DNA of 64,000 bases from Maribacter sp. (GCA_011050675.1 DRFI01000023.1:62001-126000); one strand, 5' to 3'; shown: positions 9,019 to 18,037, counted from the stretch's first letter. The notes: generated by a model from the sequence alone, not told the origin. Made by a program: numbers and translations.

Positions 9019-9699
9019 TTATGCTAAAATGATTTCTTTATCTACAATTTTACCGTCTACCATAGTTAATTTACGGTCTGCCATTTCTGCTAGCTCACTG
9101 TTATGAGTAACAATAACAAAGGTCTGACCAAATTTTTCTCTTAATTCAAAAAATAGTTTATGGAGATTATCGGCACTTTCAGAATCTAAGTTACCACTTG
9201 GTTCATCTGCAAATATGATAGAAGGATTGTTAATTAATGCACGTGCTACTGCAACACGCTGTTGTTCCCCACCTGACAGTTCTGATGGTTTATGGTTATA
9301 TCGATGAGATAGACCTAAGAAATCTAAAAGCTCTTTTGCTCTTTTTTCAGCATCAGATTTAGGTGTTTTCTTTATAAATGCAGGTAAACAAACATTTTCT
9401 ATTGCTGTAAATTCTGGCAATAATTGGTGAAATTGAAAGATAAACCCAATATGCTCGTTTCTAAATTTAGCAAGGTCCTTATCATTGAGGTTAGTTGTCT
9501 CTATATTGTTGATAAGTAGCGTACTATCTTTTCTGTTGGACTGAATATCTAATGTCCCCAAAATTTGTAGTAAGGTTGTTTTACCTGCCCCAGACGCGCC
9601 AACGATGGAAACAATTTCTCCTTTTTTAATATGAAGGTCAACTCCCTTTAAAACCTCTAATTCTCCGTAGTATTTATGAATGTTAGAAGCTTTTATCAT
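9019..9699 (-). CDS. LolD/MacB-type ABC transporter ATPase
   Basis: ATP-binding subunit of 226 residues. Walker A is GASGAGKTT (about residue 34), the Q-loop is [12 protein letters not shown], the signature [15 protein letters not shown], Walker [13 protein letters not shown] and the switch THNSE. This is the LolD/MacB subfamily that drives lipoprotein release or mechanotransmission. No permease gene is adjacent, so its membrane partner must be encoded elsewhere. First gene of the operon with the CPBP protease and TIGR02757 genes. Confidence 0.92.
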   Translation of the reverse strand: MIKASNIHKYYGELEVLKGVDLHIKKGEIVSIVGASGAGKTTLLQILGTLDIQSNRKDSTLLINNIETTNLNDKDLAKFRNEHIGFIFQFHQLLPEFTAIENVCLPAFIKKTPKSDAEKRAKELLDFLGLSHRYNHKPSELSGGEQQRVAVARALINNPSIIFADEPSGNLDSESADNLHKLFFELREKFGQTFVIVTHNSELAEMADRKLTMVDGKIVDKEIILA

Positions 9700-9882
9700 G
9701 CGTAAGAGTGTGTTTTAAATTTTAATAAGTTGAAATTCAAAATTAATCAAAAAGAAGCACGTTAAAAATAGAATTTCATTTTTACTTATATAGTAAGGTT
9801 CTAATAGTTGTTTATAGATTTATGTTATGATATAATCTTAACTATTTATGATATTTTTATGTTTCATAATGAAAGAATATAT

Positions 9883-9890
9883 TAAATTTG
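9883..9890 (+). promoter_or_regulatory. Likely -7 element of folE
   Basis: TAAATTTG matches TAnnTTTG, 41 bases before the folE start. No convincing -33 TTTG at the usual distance. The rest of the 9700-9931 gap is AT-rich without other visible structure. Confidence 0.45.
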
Positions 9891-9931
9891 TTCAACCTAA
9901 ATTTAATTAGGTTAAACATTAAATTCATTTT

Positions 9932-10531
9932 ATGTCTCCTTATAAAAACTTAGAAGAATACAATCTTGAAATTACCGATGAAGTTAAAAGTAGATATTCA
10001 TCTATAATTGATGAAATTGGTGAAGATGTAAAAAGAGAAGGACTTGTTAAAACACCCGAGCGCGCAGCAAAGGCTATGTTATTTCTAACACAGGGCTACC
10101 AGCAAGATGCAGTTGAAATATTAAAAGGGGCAATGTTTAAAGAATCATATGACGATATGGTTATAATAAAGGATATTGAACTTTATTCTTTATGTGAGCA
10201 TCATATGTTACCATTCTTTGGTAAAGCTCATATAGCATATATACCTAATGGTCATATAGTTGGACTCAGTAAAATACCACGTGTAGTAGATGTTTTTGCA
10301 AGAAGATTACAAGTTCAAGAACGCCTTACTCATGATATTTTAGAATGTATTAATAATACACTAAAACCTAAAGGAGTTGCGGTTGTAATTGAAGCTTCGC
10401 ACATGTGTATGATGATGCGTGGTGTTCAAAAACAAAATTCTGTTACTACTACTTCAGGGTTTAGAGGTCAGTTTGAAAAAATAGAGACCAGAAACGAATT
10501 CTTAAAGTTAATAAGCGCAAAACTTTCTTAA
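9932..10531 (+). CDS. folE: GTP cyclohydrolase I
   Basis: Converts GTP to dihydroneopterin triphosphate, the first step of tetrahydrofolate and pterin synthesis in the cytoplasm. The 199 residues show the family's conserved track: [36 protein letters not shown] (zinc Cys near residue 88 and the catalytic His), [22 protein letters not shown] and [14 protein letters not shown] (second zinc Cys). Length is normal. It stands alone with a promoter-like TAAATTTG upstream. Confidence 0.97.
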   Translation: MSPYKNLEEYNLEITDEVKSRYSSIIDEIGEDVKREGLVKTPERAAKAMLFLTQGYQQDAVEILKGAMFKESYDDMVIIKDIELYSLCEHHMLPFFGKAHIAYIPNGHIVGLSKIPRVVDVFARRLQVQERLTHDILECINNTLKPKGVAVVIEASHMCMMMRGVQKQNSVTTTSGFRGQFEKIETRNEFLKLISAKLS

Positions 10532-10614
10532 TTAAGCGACTAACTACGGTATGTTTATTTTGAAATTTTGGCATCTTTGTTGCATTCTTTATATAGAATA
10601 ACTAATTTTTAAAT

Positions 10615-10914
10615 ATGTCAATTTTAAAAAATAAAAAATATAAGCAATTACTAATGGGCTTGCTTTTTGACGTTGTAGGTATGCTGTCTTTTGTAATACC
10701 ATTTGTAGGTGAATTTTCTGATATTGTATGGGCACCATTATCCGCTTGGTTAATGACCCGTATGTATAAGGGTAAAGTAGGGCAGGCTGCCGGTATATTT
10801 ACTTTCGTTGAAGAAATTATTCCAGGTTTTGATATTATACCTTCTTTTACATTAATGTGGTTGTATACTTATGTTTTTAAGGGAGCCAAAAAAGGACAGA
10901 CAATAGAAGTGTAA
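10615..10914 (+). CDS. Small membrane protein, unknown function
   Basis: A 99-residue protein with an amphipathic basic start (MSILKNKKYKQ), then hydrophobic segments LLMGLLFDVVGMLSFVIPFVG and a C-terminal stretch IIPSFTLMWLYTYVF. Between them is SDIVWAPLSAWLMTRMYKG. I do not recognise a named family, though similar short proteins are common in flavobacteria. It lies between folE and the sulfite dehydrogenase pair, all on the plus strand. Confidence 0.7.
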   Translation: MSILKNKKYKQLLMGLLFDVVGMLSFVIPFVGEFSDIVWAPLSAWLMTRMYKGKVGQAAGIFTFVEEIIPGFDIIPSFTLMWLYTYVFKGAKKGQTIEV

Positions 10915-10968
10915 AGCATACTTATATTTTTAACAAAAACCTTAACTTTAACTCAAATAAAATTCGTT

Positions 10969-12189
10969 TTGAAGAGAAGAAGTTTTGTTGCAAAATCTAG
11001 TTTAGGTGGTCTAGCTGCCTTATTAGGTGTAGATATAGTTTATAAAAATGTAATGCCAGCCGGTTACACTCCTGTAGCCCTACAAGATTCAGATCCATTC
11101 AAATTATTTAATAAGGACAAGGGTATGGTTGTCCTTAACGATAAGCCTTGGAACATAGAAGCTCAGGCGCATCTTCTAGATGATAGAATTACTCCAAACA
11201 AGTCTATATTCATTAGGAATAATGGACTAATTCCTGAACAAATAGATGTTGATAACTGGACGTTGACAATAGACGGGGAGTCGGTAGAACAAGAAAAAAC
11301 ATACTCACTTTCAGAATTAAAATCTAAATTTAAGCAGTATACCTATCAACTAACACTTGAATGTGGTGGTAATGGTAGAAGCGAATTTGATCCTCCAGCA
11401 AAAGGAAATCAATGGACAATTGGTGCTGTTTATTGTGCAAACTGGACAGGAATTAGACTACGTGATGTATTAGAAGATGTTGGTATTAAAGATGATGCAG
11501 TTTATTTTGGCTACCATGCTGCAGATGTTCATTTAAGTAGAGATCCAACCAAAGAACCTATTTCTAGAGGCGCACCAATGTCAAAGGCATTGCAGGATGA
11601 AACTATACTGGCATTTAAAATGAATGGTGAAGATATTCCTTTAGCCCATGGTTATCCGTTACGTATAATTGCTGGCGGATGGCCAGCATCGGTTTCAGGA
11701 AAATGGTTGCAACGTTTAAGTATTAGGAATATAGTGCATGATGGTACTAAAATGACAGGGACTGCTTACAGAGTACCTTGTAAACCAGTTGCACCTGGAG
11801 AAAAGGTGGCAGATGAAGATATGTGTATTATTGAATCTATGCCTGTAAAATCCCTTATTACGTACCCTAAATCTGGTGCAACAATTTCTCTAGGAAAAAA
11901 GTTGAATATTAGAGGTCATGCATGGGCTGGTGAACTGGAAGTTTCTAAAATGGAATATTCTATAGATTTTGGCGCTACCTGGAAGGTATGTACAATTGAG
12001 AAGCCAGTCAATCGTTTGGCATGGCAACATTTTTCTGCACAGATTTCTTTTCCGCAAGAAGGTTATTATGAAGTTTGGGCTAAAGCAACAGACTCCAAAG
12101 GTATAAGTCAGCCTATGTTATTGCCAGGCTGGAACCCTAAAGGTTATTTAAATAATGCTAGTCATAGAATAGCTGTAAAAATAGCATAG
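10969..12189 (+). CDS. SorA-like sulfite dehydrogenase, molybdopterin subunit
   Basis: Likely oxidises sulfite to sulfate in the periplasm with a molybdenum cofactor. Starts at TTG; no in-frame ATG precedes it and the next is too late, and this start exposes a Tat signal (MKRRSFVAKSSLGGLAALLG). The oxidoreductase molybdopterin domain contains the Mo-ligand Cys in LTLECGGNGRSEF (about residue 132), RGAPMSKAL and HGYPLRIIAGGWPA. A C-terminal dimerisation-type Ig domain follows (MEYSIDFGATWKVC). The stop codon abuts a cytochrome c gene, as in SorAB. A YedY/MsrP-like role is less likely given the C-terminal domain and cytochrome partner. Confidence 0.85.
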   Translation: MKRRSFVAKSSLGGLAALLGVDIVYKNVMPAGYTPVALQDSDPFKLFNKDKGMVVLNDKPWNIEAQAHLLDDRITPNKSIFIRNNGLIPEQIDVDNWTLTIDGESVEQEKTYSLSELKSKFKQYTYQLTLECGGNGRSEFDPPAKGNQWTIGAVYCANWTGIRLRDVLEDVGIKDDAVYFGYHAADVHLSRDPTKEPISRGAPMSKALQDETILAFKMNGEDIPLAHGYPLRIIAGGWPASVSGKWLQRLSIRNIVHDGTKMTGTAYRVPCKPVAPGEKVADEDMCIIESMPVKSLITYPKSGATISLGKKLNIRGHAWAGELEVSKMEYSIDFGATWKVCTIEKPVNRLAWQHFSAQISFPQEGYYEVWAKATDSKGISQPMLLPGWNPKGYLNNASHRIAVKIA

Positions 12190-12678
12190 ATGAAAAAGCA
12201 TACTAATGAAAAACTAAAATTAGCGTTTCAAGAATTGTATCGAAAAATTATCTTGGTTTCTGCAATTATAGCTATTGGTGCTATTGCATTAGTTTATTTT
12301 ATGGTAGACCCAAGTTTGTCGGCATTTAAAAAAGATAAACCCGAAACAGAAATAGTTACTATACCAACTAGGGAAGATGATTTTGATAAGATTGAAAATG
12401 GGATTCATTTACGTACAGGTTTCGTTGAGGCACCTGGTATGATGGAGACCGTTCAAAATTGTACTAATTGCCATTCTTCTAAATTAGTTATACAAAATAG
12501 AATGGATGAAGAGCGTTGGAAATCTACAATAAAATGGATGCAAGAGACTCAGAATCTGTGGGATTTAGGAGAGAATGAAGAAGTGATTATCAATTATCTA
12601 GTAACCAATTATCCACCTAGTAAAAAGGGTAGAAGAGAAGTGTTGACTGATATTGAGTGGTATCAACTAGAAGAATAG
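12190..12678 (+). CDS. Membrane-anchored monohaem cytochrome c, SorB-like
   Basis: Probable electron acceptor of the preceding sulfite dehydrogenase. The 162 residues comprise a basic N-terminus, one membrane helix (IILVSAIIAIGAIALVYFMV, about 20-39) and a periplasmic domain with a single haem site CTNCH at 91-95. The ATG starts on the base after the SorA stop codon, so the two are translated together. The sequence around the haem (NCTNCHSSKLVIQNRM) resembles small sulfite-dehydrogenase cytochromes. A strong hairpin terminator follows. Confidence 0.83.
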   Translation: MKKHTNEKLKLAFQELYRKIILVSAIIAIGAIALVYFMVDPSLSAFKKDKPETEIVTIPTREDDFDKIENGIHLRTGFVEAPGMMETVQNCTNCHSSKLVIQNRMDEERWKSTIKWMQETQNLWDLGENEEVIINYLVTNYPPSKKGRREVLTDIEWYQLEE

Positions 12679-12683
12679 ATATA

Positions 12684-12727
12684 GAAAGACCCTGAGTAAA
12701 CTATACGGAACTCAGGGTCTTTTTATT
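12684..12727. terminator. Bidirectional terminator
   Basis: AGACCCTGAGT at 12687-12697 pairs perfectly with ACTCAGGGTCT at 12710-12720, with T-rich flanks. It ends the sulfite dehydrogenase unit and the opposing TonB receptor gene. Confidence 0.85.
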
Positions 12728-12743
12728 TAATTAGAAATTGTTG

Positions 12744-15023
12744 TTACAAAGGCATACTAATACCCAAGTTAATGTTTCTACCAATATTAGATATTCCATC
12801 GGCTTTTAACCTTGATAGGTGAGAAATATATTCTTTATCCAAAATATTGTTTGCGCTTATTTTAAAATCAATAGGTTGATTTGAAATTTTCACCGTTGCA
12901 CCAATTCCTAAGTTTAATAGGGAATATCCATCTGTAGGTATTTCAAAATCACTTATCTTATTTTGTTCAAAGTATGATTTTAAAGTAATAAAGCCATAAC
13001 CACTATTGAAATTTTTATTGATTTTATTGAATTCGAAACGTAGTGTATTTGCCCAATTGTTTGCAGGAATTAAAGGTAGATTTCCACCTTCTTTAAGTTC
13101 TCCTGTTACGGTAGAAAAATTACTTTCTAGATGTAACCAGTCTAATGGGTGTGGGTGATAATGTAAACCTACTTCGCCACCATATAGGTTTGCATTTTGC
13201 TGTAGATATAGAAATACAGCATCTCCATCAATAGTAGTACCGTTAGGTTCTAAGTAAATGTAATCTGAAATAGAATTGTAAAATCCGTTTACATAAAATT
13301 CAAAATGCTCATTATTAAGTTCAAAGGATAGGTCCGTTTGTATGTTACTTTCATTATCTAATTCTGGATTACCAACCTCAAATCTATTAGCACCTTCATG
13401 AGAACCATTAGAAGTTAGTTCTGCCAAATTGGGAGCTCTAAAGCCTGATGCAATGTTAAGCCTTGCTATAAAGTTCTTGGTAACGTCTAATTTATAACCA
13501 GCAGCCAGATTAAAGCTATTAAAACTCTTATCCAATTTAGCTATATAACCTTCTTGGTCTACAATTCCATTTTCATCACTATCAATAGTTCGTGTATCAA
13601 ATCGAATACCTAGTTGTATATCACTCTTATTAAAATGTACGTGTGATGTTGCCAAAATACCAATATCATTAGTAGTTGCATCTGGTATTAAAACTTCTTC
13701 ACCATAATTTGAATTGGTTTGATTCATTCCCTGTAAACCAATGATGGTCTCAACAGCACCAATTTTAGCTAAGTTATATTGAATATTATAACTAAATGTT
13801 TCTAGTTTCATGTCTAAAGCAGGTCCTTCGTCGCCTTGCATTTCTTCCTCTTCATGTTCTTCTTCGCCTTCCTCGTGCTCTTCTTCTTCATGATGATGGT
13901 CTTCAAATTCTTGTCTACTGTTTATCGTATAACCAAGTATAGCTTGTAAACTTGAGTTGTTAAAATAAATATTAGATTTTGAGCTAATAATATGACTTGT
14001 AATATCTTGAAAAGGCTCTATTGGAGTTCGATCAGTAGATTGCTCTCCAATTTCTTCAGGAATTCCTAATTCAGAATTATTGTAGTTATAACGTAATTCG
14101 GTTTTAAAATTAGAAAGTTGATAGGCTAATCCGGTTTTCAAATCCTTTTCGTTAAATCGAGAATTGGTAACGCGATTGTTTCCACCGGTTTTATAATCTA
14201 CATGAGAACTTCCGCCTAGTCTAACTAGAAATTTAAGCTTGTCTGACGAAGCCTTAAATCCACCATTACCATTATAACCTTCTGTATTGGTAAAATAATT
14301 TAGATTGACATCACCTTCAATTTCGTTACTATTCGCAAACTTTTCAGGATTTAGATATAATACTCCACCTAACGCATCTGAACCATATAATAATGATGCA
14401 GGTCCTTTTATGACCTCTATACTTTCAATACCGGCATCGCTAATTCCAAGCCCGTGCTCATCGCCAAATTGTTGATTCTCTAGACGTATGCCTTGTGTAT
14501 AGGTTAATACCCTGTTAGAGCTTAACCCACGTATTACAGGTTTTCCTATGCCAACTCCAGTAGAAACGCTTTCTACACCTGGTATACTGGTAATGCCTTC
14601 AGATAAATTGATTGAACCTGCATTCTTTAAATCTTTGATGCTGGTTCTTTCTACCTTCATAACATTCTCGCGTTGTAGTTTATGAAATGGGGTAGAAACA
14701 ATAACTTCTTCCATTTCTATAGCACTTGGCGATAGATCAAGAGAAAGCTCATTAGATTCTCCAGTTAAATTCACTGTCTGTGAATATGTCTGAAAGCCTA
14801 TATAAGATATTACGATTTTAAACTTACCTGTAGGTAAATTATTGATTTTGTAGAACCCTTTGGAATCAGTGACCGTACCTGTTTCTAGTTGGGGAAAATA
14901 GATAGATACTTGTTCTAAAGGTTCTTGCGTGTCATTTGTGATTATGGTTCCCGAAAGGGTGTTTTGAGCAATTACAAATTGCCCTAACAATGCGAATAGC
15001 ATTGTTATATAAATATTTTTCAT
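12744..15023 (-). CDS. TonB-dependent receptor with His/Glu-rich loop, probable metal uptake
   Basis: Outer-membrane receptor of 759 residues. Signal peptide to about residue 20, a carboxypeptidase-like Ig domain (SGTIITNDTQEPLEQVSIYF, about 23-95), a plug with VIRGLSSNRVL and SIEVIKGPASLLYGSDALGG, then a beta barrel ending in NLGISMPL. About residues 373-396 form an acidic, His-rich run beginning EDHHHEEEEHEE, in what should be an extracellular loop. Such runs occur in zinc or copper receptors such as ZnuD, so a divalent-metal substrate is plausible but inferred. It follows a small Cys/His-rich gene. Confidence 0.88.
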   Translation of the reverse strand: MKNIYITMLFALLGQFVIAQNTLSGTIITNDTQEPLEQVSIYFPQLETGTVTDSKGFYKINNLPTGKFKIVISYIGFQTYSQTVNLTGESNELSLDLSPSAIEMEEVIVSTPFHKLQRENVMKVERTSIKDLKNAGSINLSEGITSIPGVESVSTGVGIGKPVIRGLSSNRVLTYTQGIRLENQQFGDEHGLGISDAGIESIEVIKGPASLLYGSDALGGVLYLNPEKFANSNEIEGDVNLNYFTNTEGYNGNGGFKASSDKLKFLVRLGGSSHVDYKTGGNNRVTNSRFNEKDLKTGLAYQLSNFKTELRYNYNNSELGIPEEIGEQSTDRTPIEPFQDITSHIISSKSNIYFNNSSLQAILGYTINSRQEFEDHHHEEEEHEEGEEEHEEEEMQGDEGPALDMKLETFSYNIQYNLAKIGAVETIIGLQGMNQTNSNYGEEVLIPDATTNDIGILATSHVHFNKSDIQLGIRFDTRTIDSDENGIVDQEGYIAKLDKSFNSFNLAAGYKLDVTKNFIARLNIASGFRAPNLAELTSNGSHEGANRFEVGNPELDNESNIQTDLSFELNNEHFEFYVNGFYNSISDYIYLEPNGTTIDGDAVFLYLQQNANLYGGEVGLHYHPHPLDWLHLESNFSTVTGELKEGGNLPLIPANNWANTLRFEFNKINKNFNSGYGFITLKSYFEQNKISDFEIPTDGYSLLNLGIGATVKISNQPIDFKISANNILDKEYISHLSRLKADGISNIGRNINLGISMPL

Positions 15024-15052
15024 ATAAAATTGAATTAAGATTTTTGGATATA

Positions 15053-15081
15053 AACTTGTTGAACTATATACTTAACAAGTT
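15053..15081 (-). other. Intercistronic inverted repeat before the TonB receptor gene
   Basis: AACTTGTT at 15053-15060 pairs with AACAAGTT at 15074-15081 (13-base spacer, extendable by two pairs including a G-U). It covers the stop codon of the small upstream gene and lies 30 bases before the receptor start. It lacks a T tract, so it may be an RNA-processing hairpin or an operator, not a terminator. Confidence 0.4.
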
Positions 15082-15398
15082 GGTGGTCCTCTTAATTCAA
15101 AATGAAGCTGTTGGTATTTACTTAGAAAAATGTAATTATTGATTATGGACTCTGTAATAGGAGTATGGTCAATAAAGGAAGGATAAATAAACTCTGGACA
15201 ATAAAAAGAAGAAAGTTGATAGTGATTAAAATCACAGTCAAATTCTACCGCATGTATGTGTAAATCTCTGGAAACACAATGTAATTCTTCATGCTCGTTT
15301 AATGCATGTGATATTTTTACAAAATAAGGTCCTATTAAACCTGCCAATAAAATTAGGGCAACTAATGGTTTTAATATTCTGTCATTCACAAAATGCAT
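15072..15398 (-). CDS. Small Cys/His-rich exported protein next to TonB receptor
   Basis: About 108 residues from the ATG at 15398 (an upstream in-frame ATG at 15425 is less likely since TAGATTTG, a -7-like element, lies between the two). One hydrophobic N-terminal segment (PLVALILLAGLIGPYFVKI) is followed by HALNEHEELHC, RDLHIHAVEFDCDFNHYQ and FYCPEF, and it ends RGPPTC. I do not know a named family. The clustered His and Cys residues and the position directly before the His-rich receptor suggest a metal-binding helper; this is inference. Confidence 0.65.
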   Translation of the reverse strand: MHFVNDRILKPLVALILLAGLIGPYFVKISHALNEHEELHCVSRDLHIHAVEFDCDFNHYQLSSFYCPEFIYPSFIDHTPITESIINNYIFLSKYQQLHFELRGPPTC

Positions 15399-15451
15399 AT
15401 TTACAAATCTAACTAATGAAGGCACTACAGAACTGTTAATGAAATATTAAA

Positions 15452-15769
15452 TTAATTGAAAAGAAATCCAAGCCCAATTCTCTTTAACATCTTCTTTTCA
15501 AATGCCCAAAAGAAATTAAACTGACCTAATAACCATCCGTAAATCACAAGTAAAATTTGGTAAAAAGGGAAAATTAATAGAATTCTTAGAATCCAGTAAA
15601 AAGTAGTTCCCCACCAAGCTTCTGGAAAATTAGCTTGGTGCAAGCCAATTAAATTTAAAAATGGTTTAGCCACAAATACAGCTGAAGAACCAGTTATTGA
15701 GAATACTATAAAGATGATGGTTAATTGAAAATTACTGGTAACACCCCAGCGTTCTTTTAATTTTTGCAT
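15452..15769 (-). CDS. DUF6787-like small membrane protein
   Basis: A 105-residue membrane protein started at the ATG at 15769 (MQKLKERWGVTSNFQ); the longer frame begins only with TTG at 15790. Three hydrophobic segments are visible: LTIIFIVFSITGSSAVFV, TFYWILRILLIFPFYQILLVI and the end of LLGQFNFFWAFEKK. The N-terminal KLKERWGV and C-terminal FFWxFEKK phrases are typical of a short Bacteroidota family of unknown role. It follows the lipoprotein gene with a 30-base gap and may share its transcript. Confidence 0.7.
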   Translation of the reverse strand: MQKLKERWGVTSNFQLTIIFIVFSITGSSAVFVAKPFLNLIGLHQANFPEAWWGTTFYWILRILLIFPFYQILLVIYGWLLGQFNFFWAFEKKMLKRIGLGFLFN

Positions 15770-15799
15770 GACAAGTATTGAAAGCGACAAATATACTTT

Positions 15800-16258
15800 T
15801 TATATACGGGGTACAAAAGGTCCTAAGCGTTGATTGTATTTTCTTTGAAAATAGATGAAGTAATTGTAAAGTTTATAATTAACCTCGTAGCCATAATCTA
15901 TTTGCTGTGAATAATCTATGCGAAGTTCATATAAATTAGGGTTGAACCGTGTAGGTTGTAATACCCTGTTATTCCATTCTAAAACCATGATATTATTTCT
16001 GTTTTCAAGAAAGTTTTGAGAATAATATCCCTCAGGTTTTGCAATTGAACTTAGCCAAGTAGTAAACCCAGGTTCAATAATTATAATCTTATATTCTGTT
16101 TTATCGCTAGAAATTGTAATTGTATCTCCTAGTGTTTGTTTAAAGGTCTGCTCTTCATTTTCGGTAATTGACAAAGAGTCTTTTGTTGCACTACAATTTA
16201 TGAAGAGTAGGGTCGTGATGCCTGAAATTATTAAACTATAGAATGTATTCTTTTTCAT
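15800..16258 (-). CDS. Lipoprotein of a flavobacterial family (DUF6146-like)
   Basis: A 152-residue lipoprotein: MKKNTFYSLIISGITTLLFINC carries a lipobox-like Cys near residue 22. The mature part includes KIIIIEPGFTTWLSS, YYSQNFLENRNNIMVLEWN and YNYFIYFQRKYNQRLGPFVPRI. These phrases, especially the final RLGPFVPRI, match my memory of a conserved Bacteroidota lipoprotein family without a known function. It is followed by the DUF6787-like gene on the same strand. Confidence 0.75.
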   Translation of the reverse strand: MKKNTFYSLIISGITTLLFINCSATKDSLSITENEEQTFKQTLGDTITISSDKTEYKIIIIEPGFTTWLSSIAKPEGYYSQNFLENRNNIMVLEWNNRVLQPTRFNPNLYELRIDYSQQIDYGYEVNYKLYNYFIYFQRKYNQRLGPFVPRI

Positions 16259-16271
16259 AGAATATAAGATA

Positions 16272-16304
16272 CAAAAAAAGCCGCTTGCATTAGCAAGCGG
16301 CTTA
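16272..16304 (-). terminator. Terminator after the DUF937 gene
   Basis: AAGCCGCTTGC at 16278-16288 and its perfect complement at 16293-16303 flank a 4-base loop; on the minus strand a T tract begins at 16279. A textbook intrinsic terminator. Confidence 0.9.
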
Positions 16305-16323
16305 TATTAAAAGGTTTAGAATC

Positions 16324-16956
16324 TTACTTACCGAAAAGACCTCCTAAAAGACCTCCAAGTCCACCTTGTTTTTTATTACTTCCCATTACCATACCGGCAA
16401 CGTCATCTAAAATACTACCGTCACCATCAGCATCTAATAATGTAGTGATTAAGCTTTGGTTTTCTTGTGGTTGTCCACCTAACATGCTACCTAATAAAGC
16501 GTTCATACCAGTACTATCGCTAACATTACTTTGCGCTGTTTGTTTTGCTAAAAAGCCCATTACGATAGGAGCTGCTATTTTTAATATTTGAGCAACCGAA
16601 CCAGCGTCCAAACCAGATTTTGCACTTAAAGCACTTTCAACCTGTGGTTGTTTGTTACCAAAAACATGACCAAGAATACCAGCACCATCAGACATAACGC
16701 TATCATCAACTCCACCGCCGAATAGACCACCTAAGTTATCTAAAATACCACCGTTATGGTTGCTAGATAAAGCACTCATTAAACCTTGAGCACCTTCTGG
16801 GGTAGAAGCGTTTTTTTTCATAGCACCTAAAATTAAAGGCATTGCCATGCTAAGTACGTTTGCGGTTTTGTCTTCAGGTTGATTTGTCTGTCCTGCTACA
16901 CCACTTATCAATTGTTGCCCCATTGGGCTATTTAATAAATCTAATAATCCTGCCAT
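16324..16956 (-). CDS. DUF937 domain protein
   Basis: A 210-residue Gly/Leu-rich protein. It opens MAGLLDLLNSPMGQQLISGVAG, contains two DUF937-type repeats (LSMAMPLILGAMKKNASTPEGAQGLMSALS and LKIAAPIVMGFLAKQTAQ) and an acidic DADGDGSILDDVAGM segment typical of the family, then ends GGLGGLLGGLFGK. The function of this YidB-like family is unknown. It lies downstream of serC-serA with a 69-base gap and ends at a strong terminator, so read-through transcription is likely. Confidence 0.88.
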   Translation of the reverse strand: MAGLLDLLNSPMGQQLISGVAGQTNQPEDKTANVLSMAMPLILGAMKKNASTPEGAQGLMSALSSNHNGGILDNLGGLFGGGVDDSVMSDGAGILGHVFGNKQPQVESALSAKSGLDAGSVAQILKIAAPIVMGFLAKQTAQSNVSDSTGMNALLGSMLGGQPQENQSLITTLLDADGDGSILDDVAGMVMGSNKKQGGLGGLLGGLFGK

Positions 16957-17025
16957 TGTAATAGTTAGTTTAATGTTTATGCTGTAAAATACGAAAAAGA
17001 GTCAACATTATTTGGTATTGAGCAC

Positions 17026-17976
17026 CTATTTTAATAATGTAATAATTTGCTCAGCCAATTCTAATCCTATTCTTTCTTGTGCTTCTAGTGTTGCGGCACC
17101 GATATGAGGTGAAAGTGATATGCTTGAATGCATCAAAATTTTGATTTCTGGGCTTGGTTCAGATTCATAAACATCTAACCCAGCAAATGATACCGATCCA
17201 TTTTCTAATGCTTCTATAAGAGCTACCTCGTCTAAAACCCCGCCTCGTGCTGCATTTACAATACCAACACCTTTTTTCATTTGGGCAAACTCAGTTTTAC
17301 CTAATACATAATTGTCTTGTCCTGGTATATGTAACGATATATAATCTGCTTTTTCAAGTAATTCAGTCTTCTTGCTACTTTTTAAATTGAAAATCATTTT
17401 TTGACCATCAAAGAAAGAAAGTTCAATGTCAGTTTCTTTAACTTCTGGGTCAAAATATATAACATTCATGCCAACCCCAATAGCAAGCTTTGCAGTAGCT
17501 TGACCAATATTGCCAAAGCCAAAAATACCTAAAGTCTTTCCCCTTAATTCAGTACCTTTTGAATATGATTTTTTTAATCCTTTGAAATTGCTATCACCTT
17601 CTAAAGGCATGTTTCTGTTGGCATCATATAAAAAACGAGCTCCACCAAAAAGATGAGCAAATACAAGTTCGGCGACAGATTCTGAAGATGCTGCAGGAGT
17701 ATTTATAACATGTATATCTTTTGCTTTTGCGTAATCAACATCAATATTGTCCATACCAACACCACCTCTTCCTATTAATTTAAGGGTAGGGCAGGCGTCA
17801 ATAAGTTCTTTTCGAACCTTAGTTGCGCTTCGTACTAATAAAGCGTCCACTTTATTCTCGTTAATATAATTTACCAACTGTTCTTGAGCAACAGTGGTTG
17901 TTAAAACGTCAAAGCCAGCTTTCTCTAAAGCGGTAATACCGTTTTTAGAAATACCATCATTCGCTAATATCTTCAT
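17026..17976 (-). CDS. serA: D-3-phosphoglycerate dehydrogenase
   Basis: First step of serine synthesis, oxidising 3-phosphoglycerate with NAD. The 316 residues match the short SerA form without a C-terminal ACT domain: substrate-binding N-terminus (LLVRSATKVRK, RGGVGMDNIDVDYA), the NAD-binding GIFGFGNIGQATA, the catalytic Arg in NAARGGVLDE, Glu in the following stretch and His in LSPHIGAATLEA. It follows serC by 61 bases, so both early serine genes form one unit. Lack of the ACT domain suggests no serine feedback of the E. coli kind. Confidence 0.9.
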   Translation of the reverse strand: MKILANDGISKNGITALEKAGFDVLTTTVAQEQLVNYINENKVDALLVRSATKVRKELIDACPTLKLIGRGGVGMDNIDVDYAKAKDIHVINTPAASSESVAELVFAHLFGGARFLYDANRNMPLEGDSNFKGLKKSYSKGTELRGKTLGIFGFGNIGQATAKLAIGVGMNVIYFDPEVKETDIELSFFDGQKMIFNLKSSKKTELLEKADYISLHIPGQDNYVLGKTEFAQMKKGVGIVNAARGGVLDEVALIEALENGSVSFAGLDVYESEPSPEIKILMHSSISLSPHIGAATLEAQERIGLELAEQIITLLK

Positions 17977-18037
17977 ATGCTTTACTAAAATTTAATTGTT
18001 GAGTGAAATATAAATTACAGAACTAGGTAAATATATT

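Noticed and set aside
13840-13905. GAA/CTT-rich stretch as a microsatellite
   Set aside because: It encodes the Glu/His loop of the receptor; the codons are mixed and the frame is intact.
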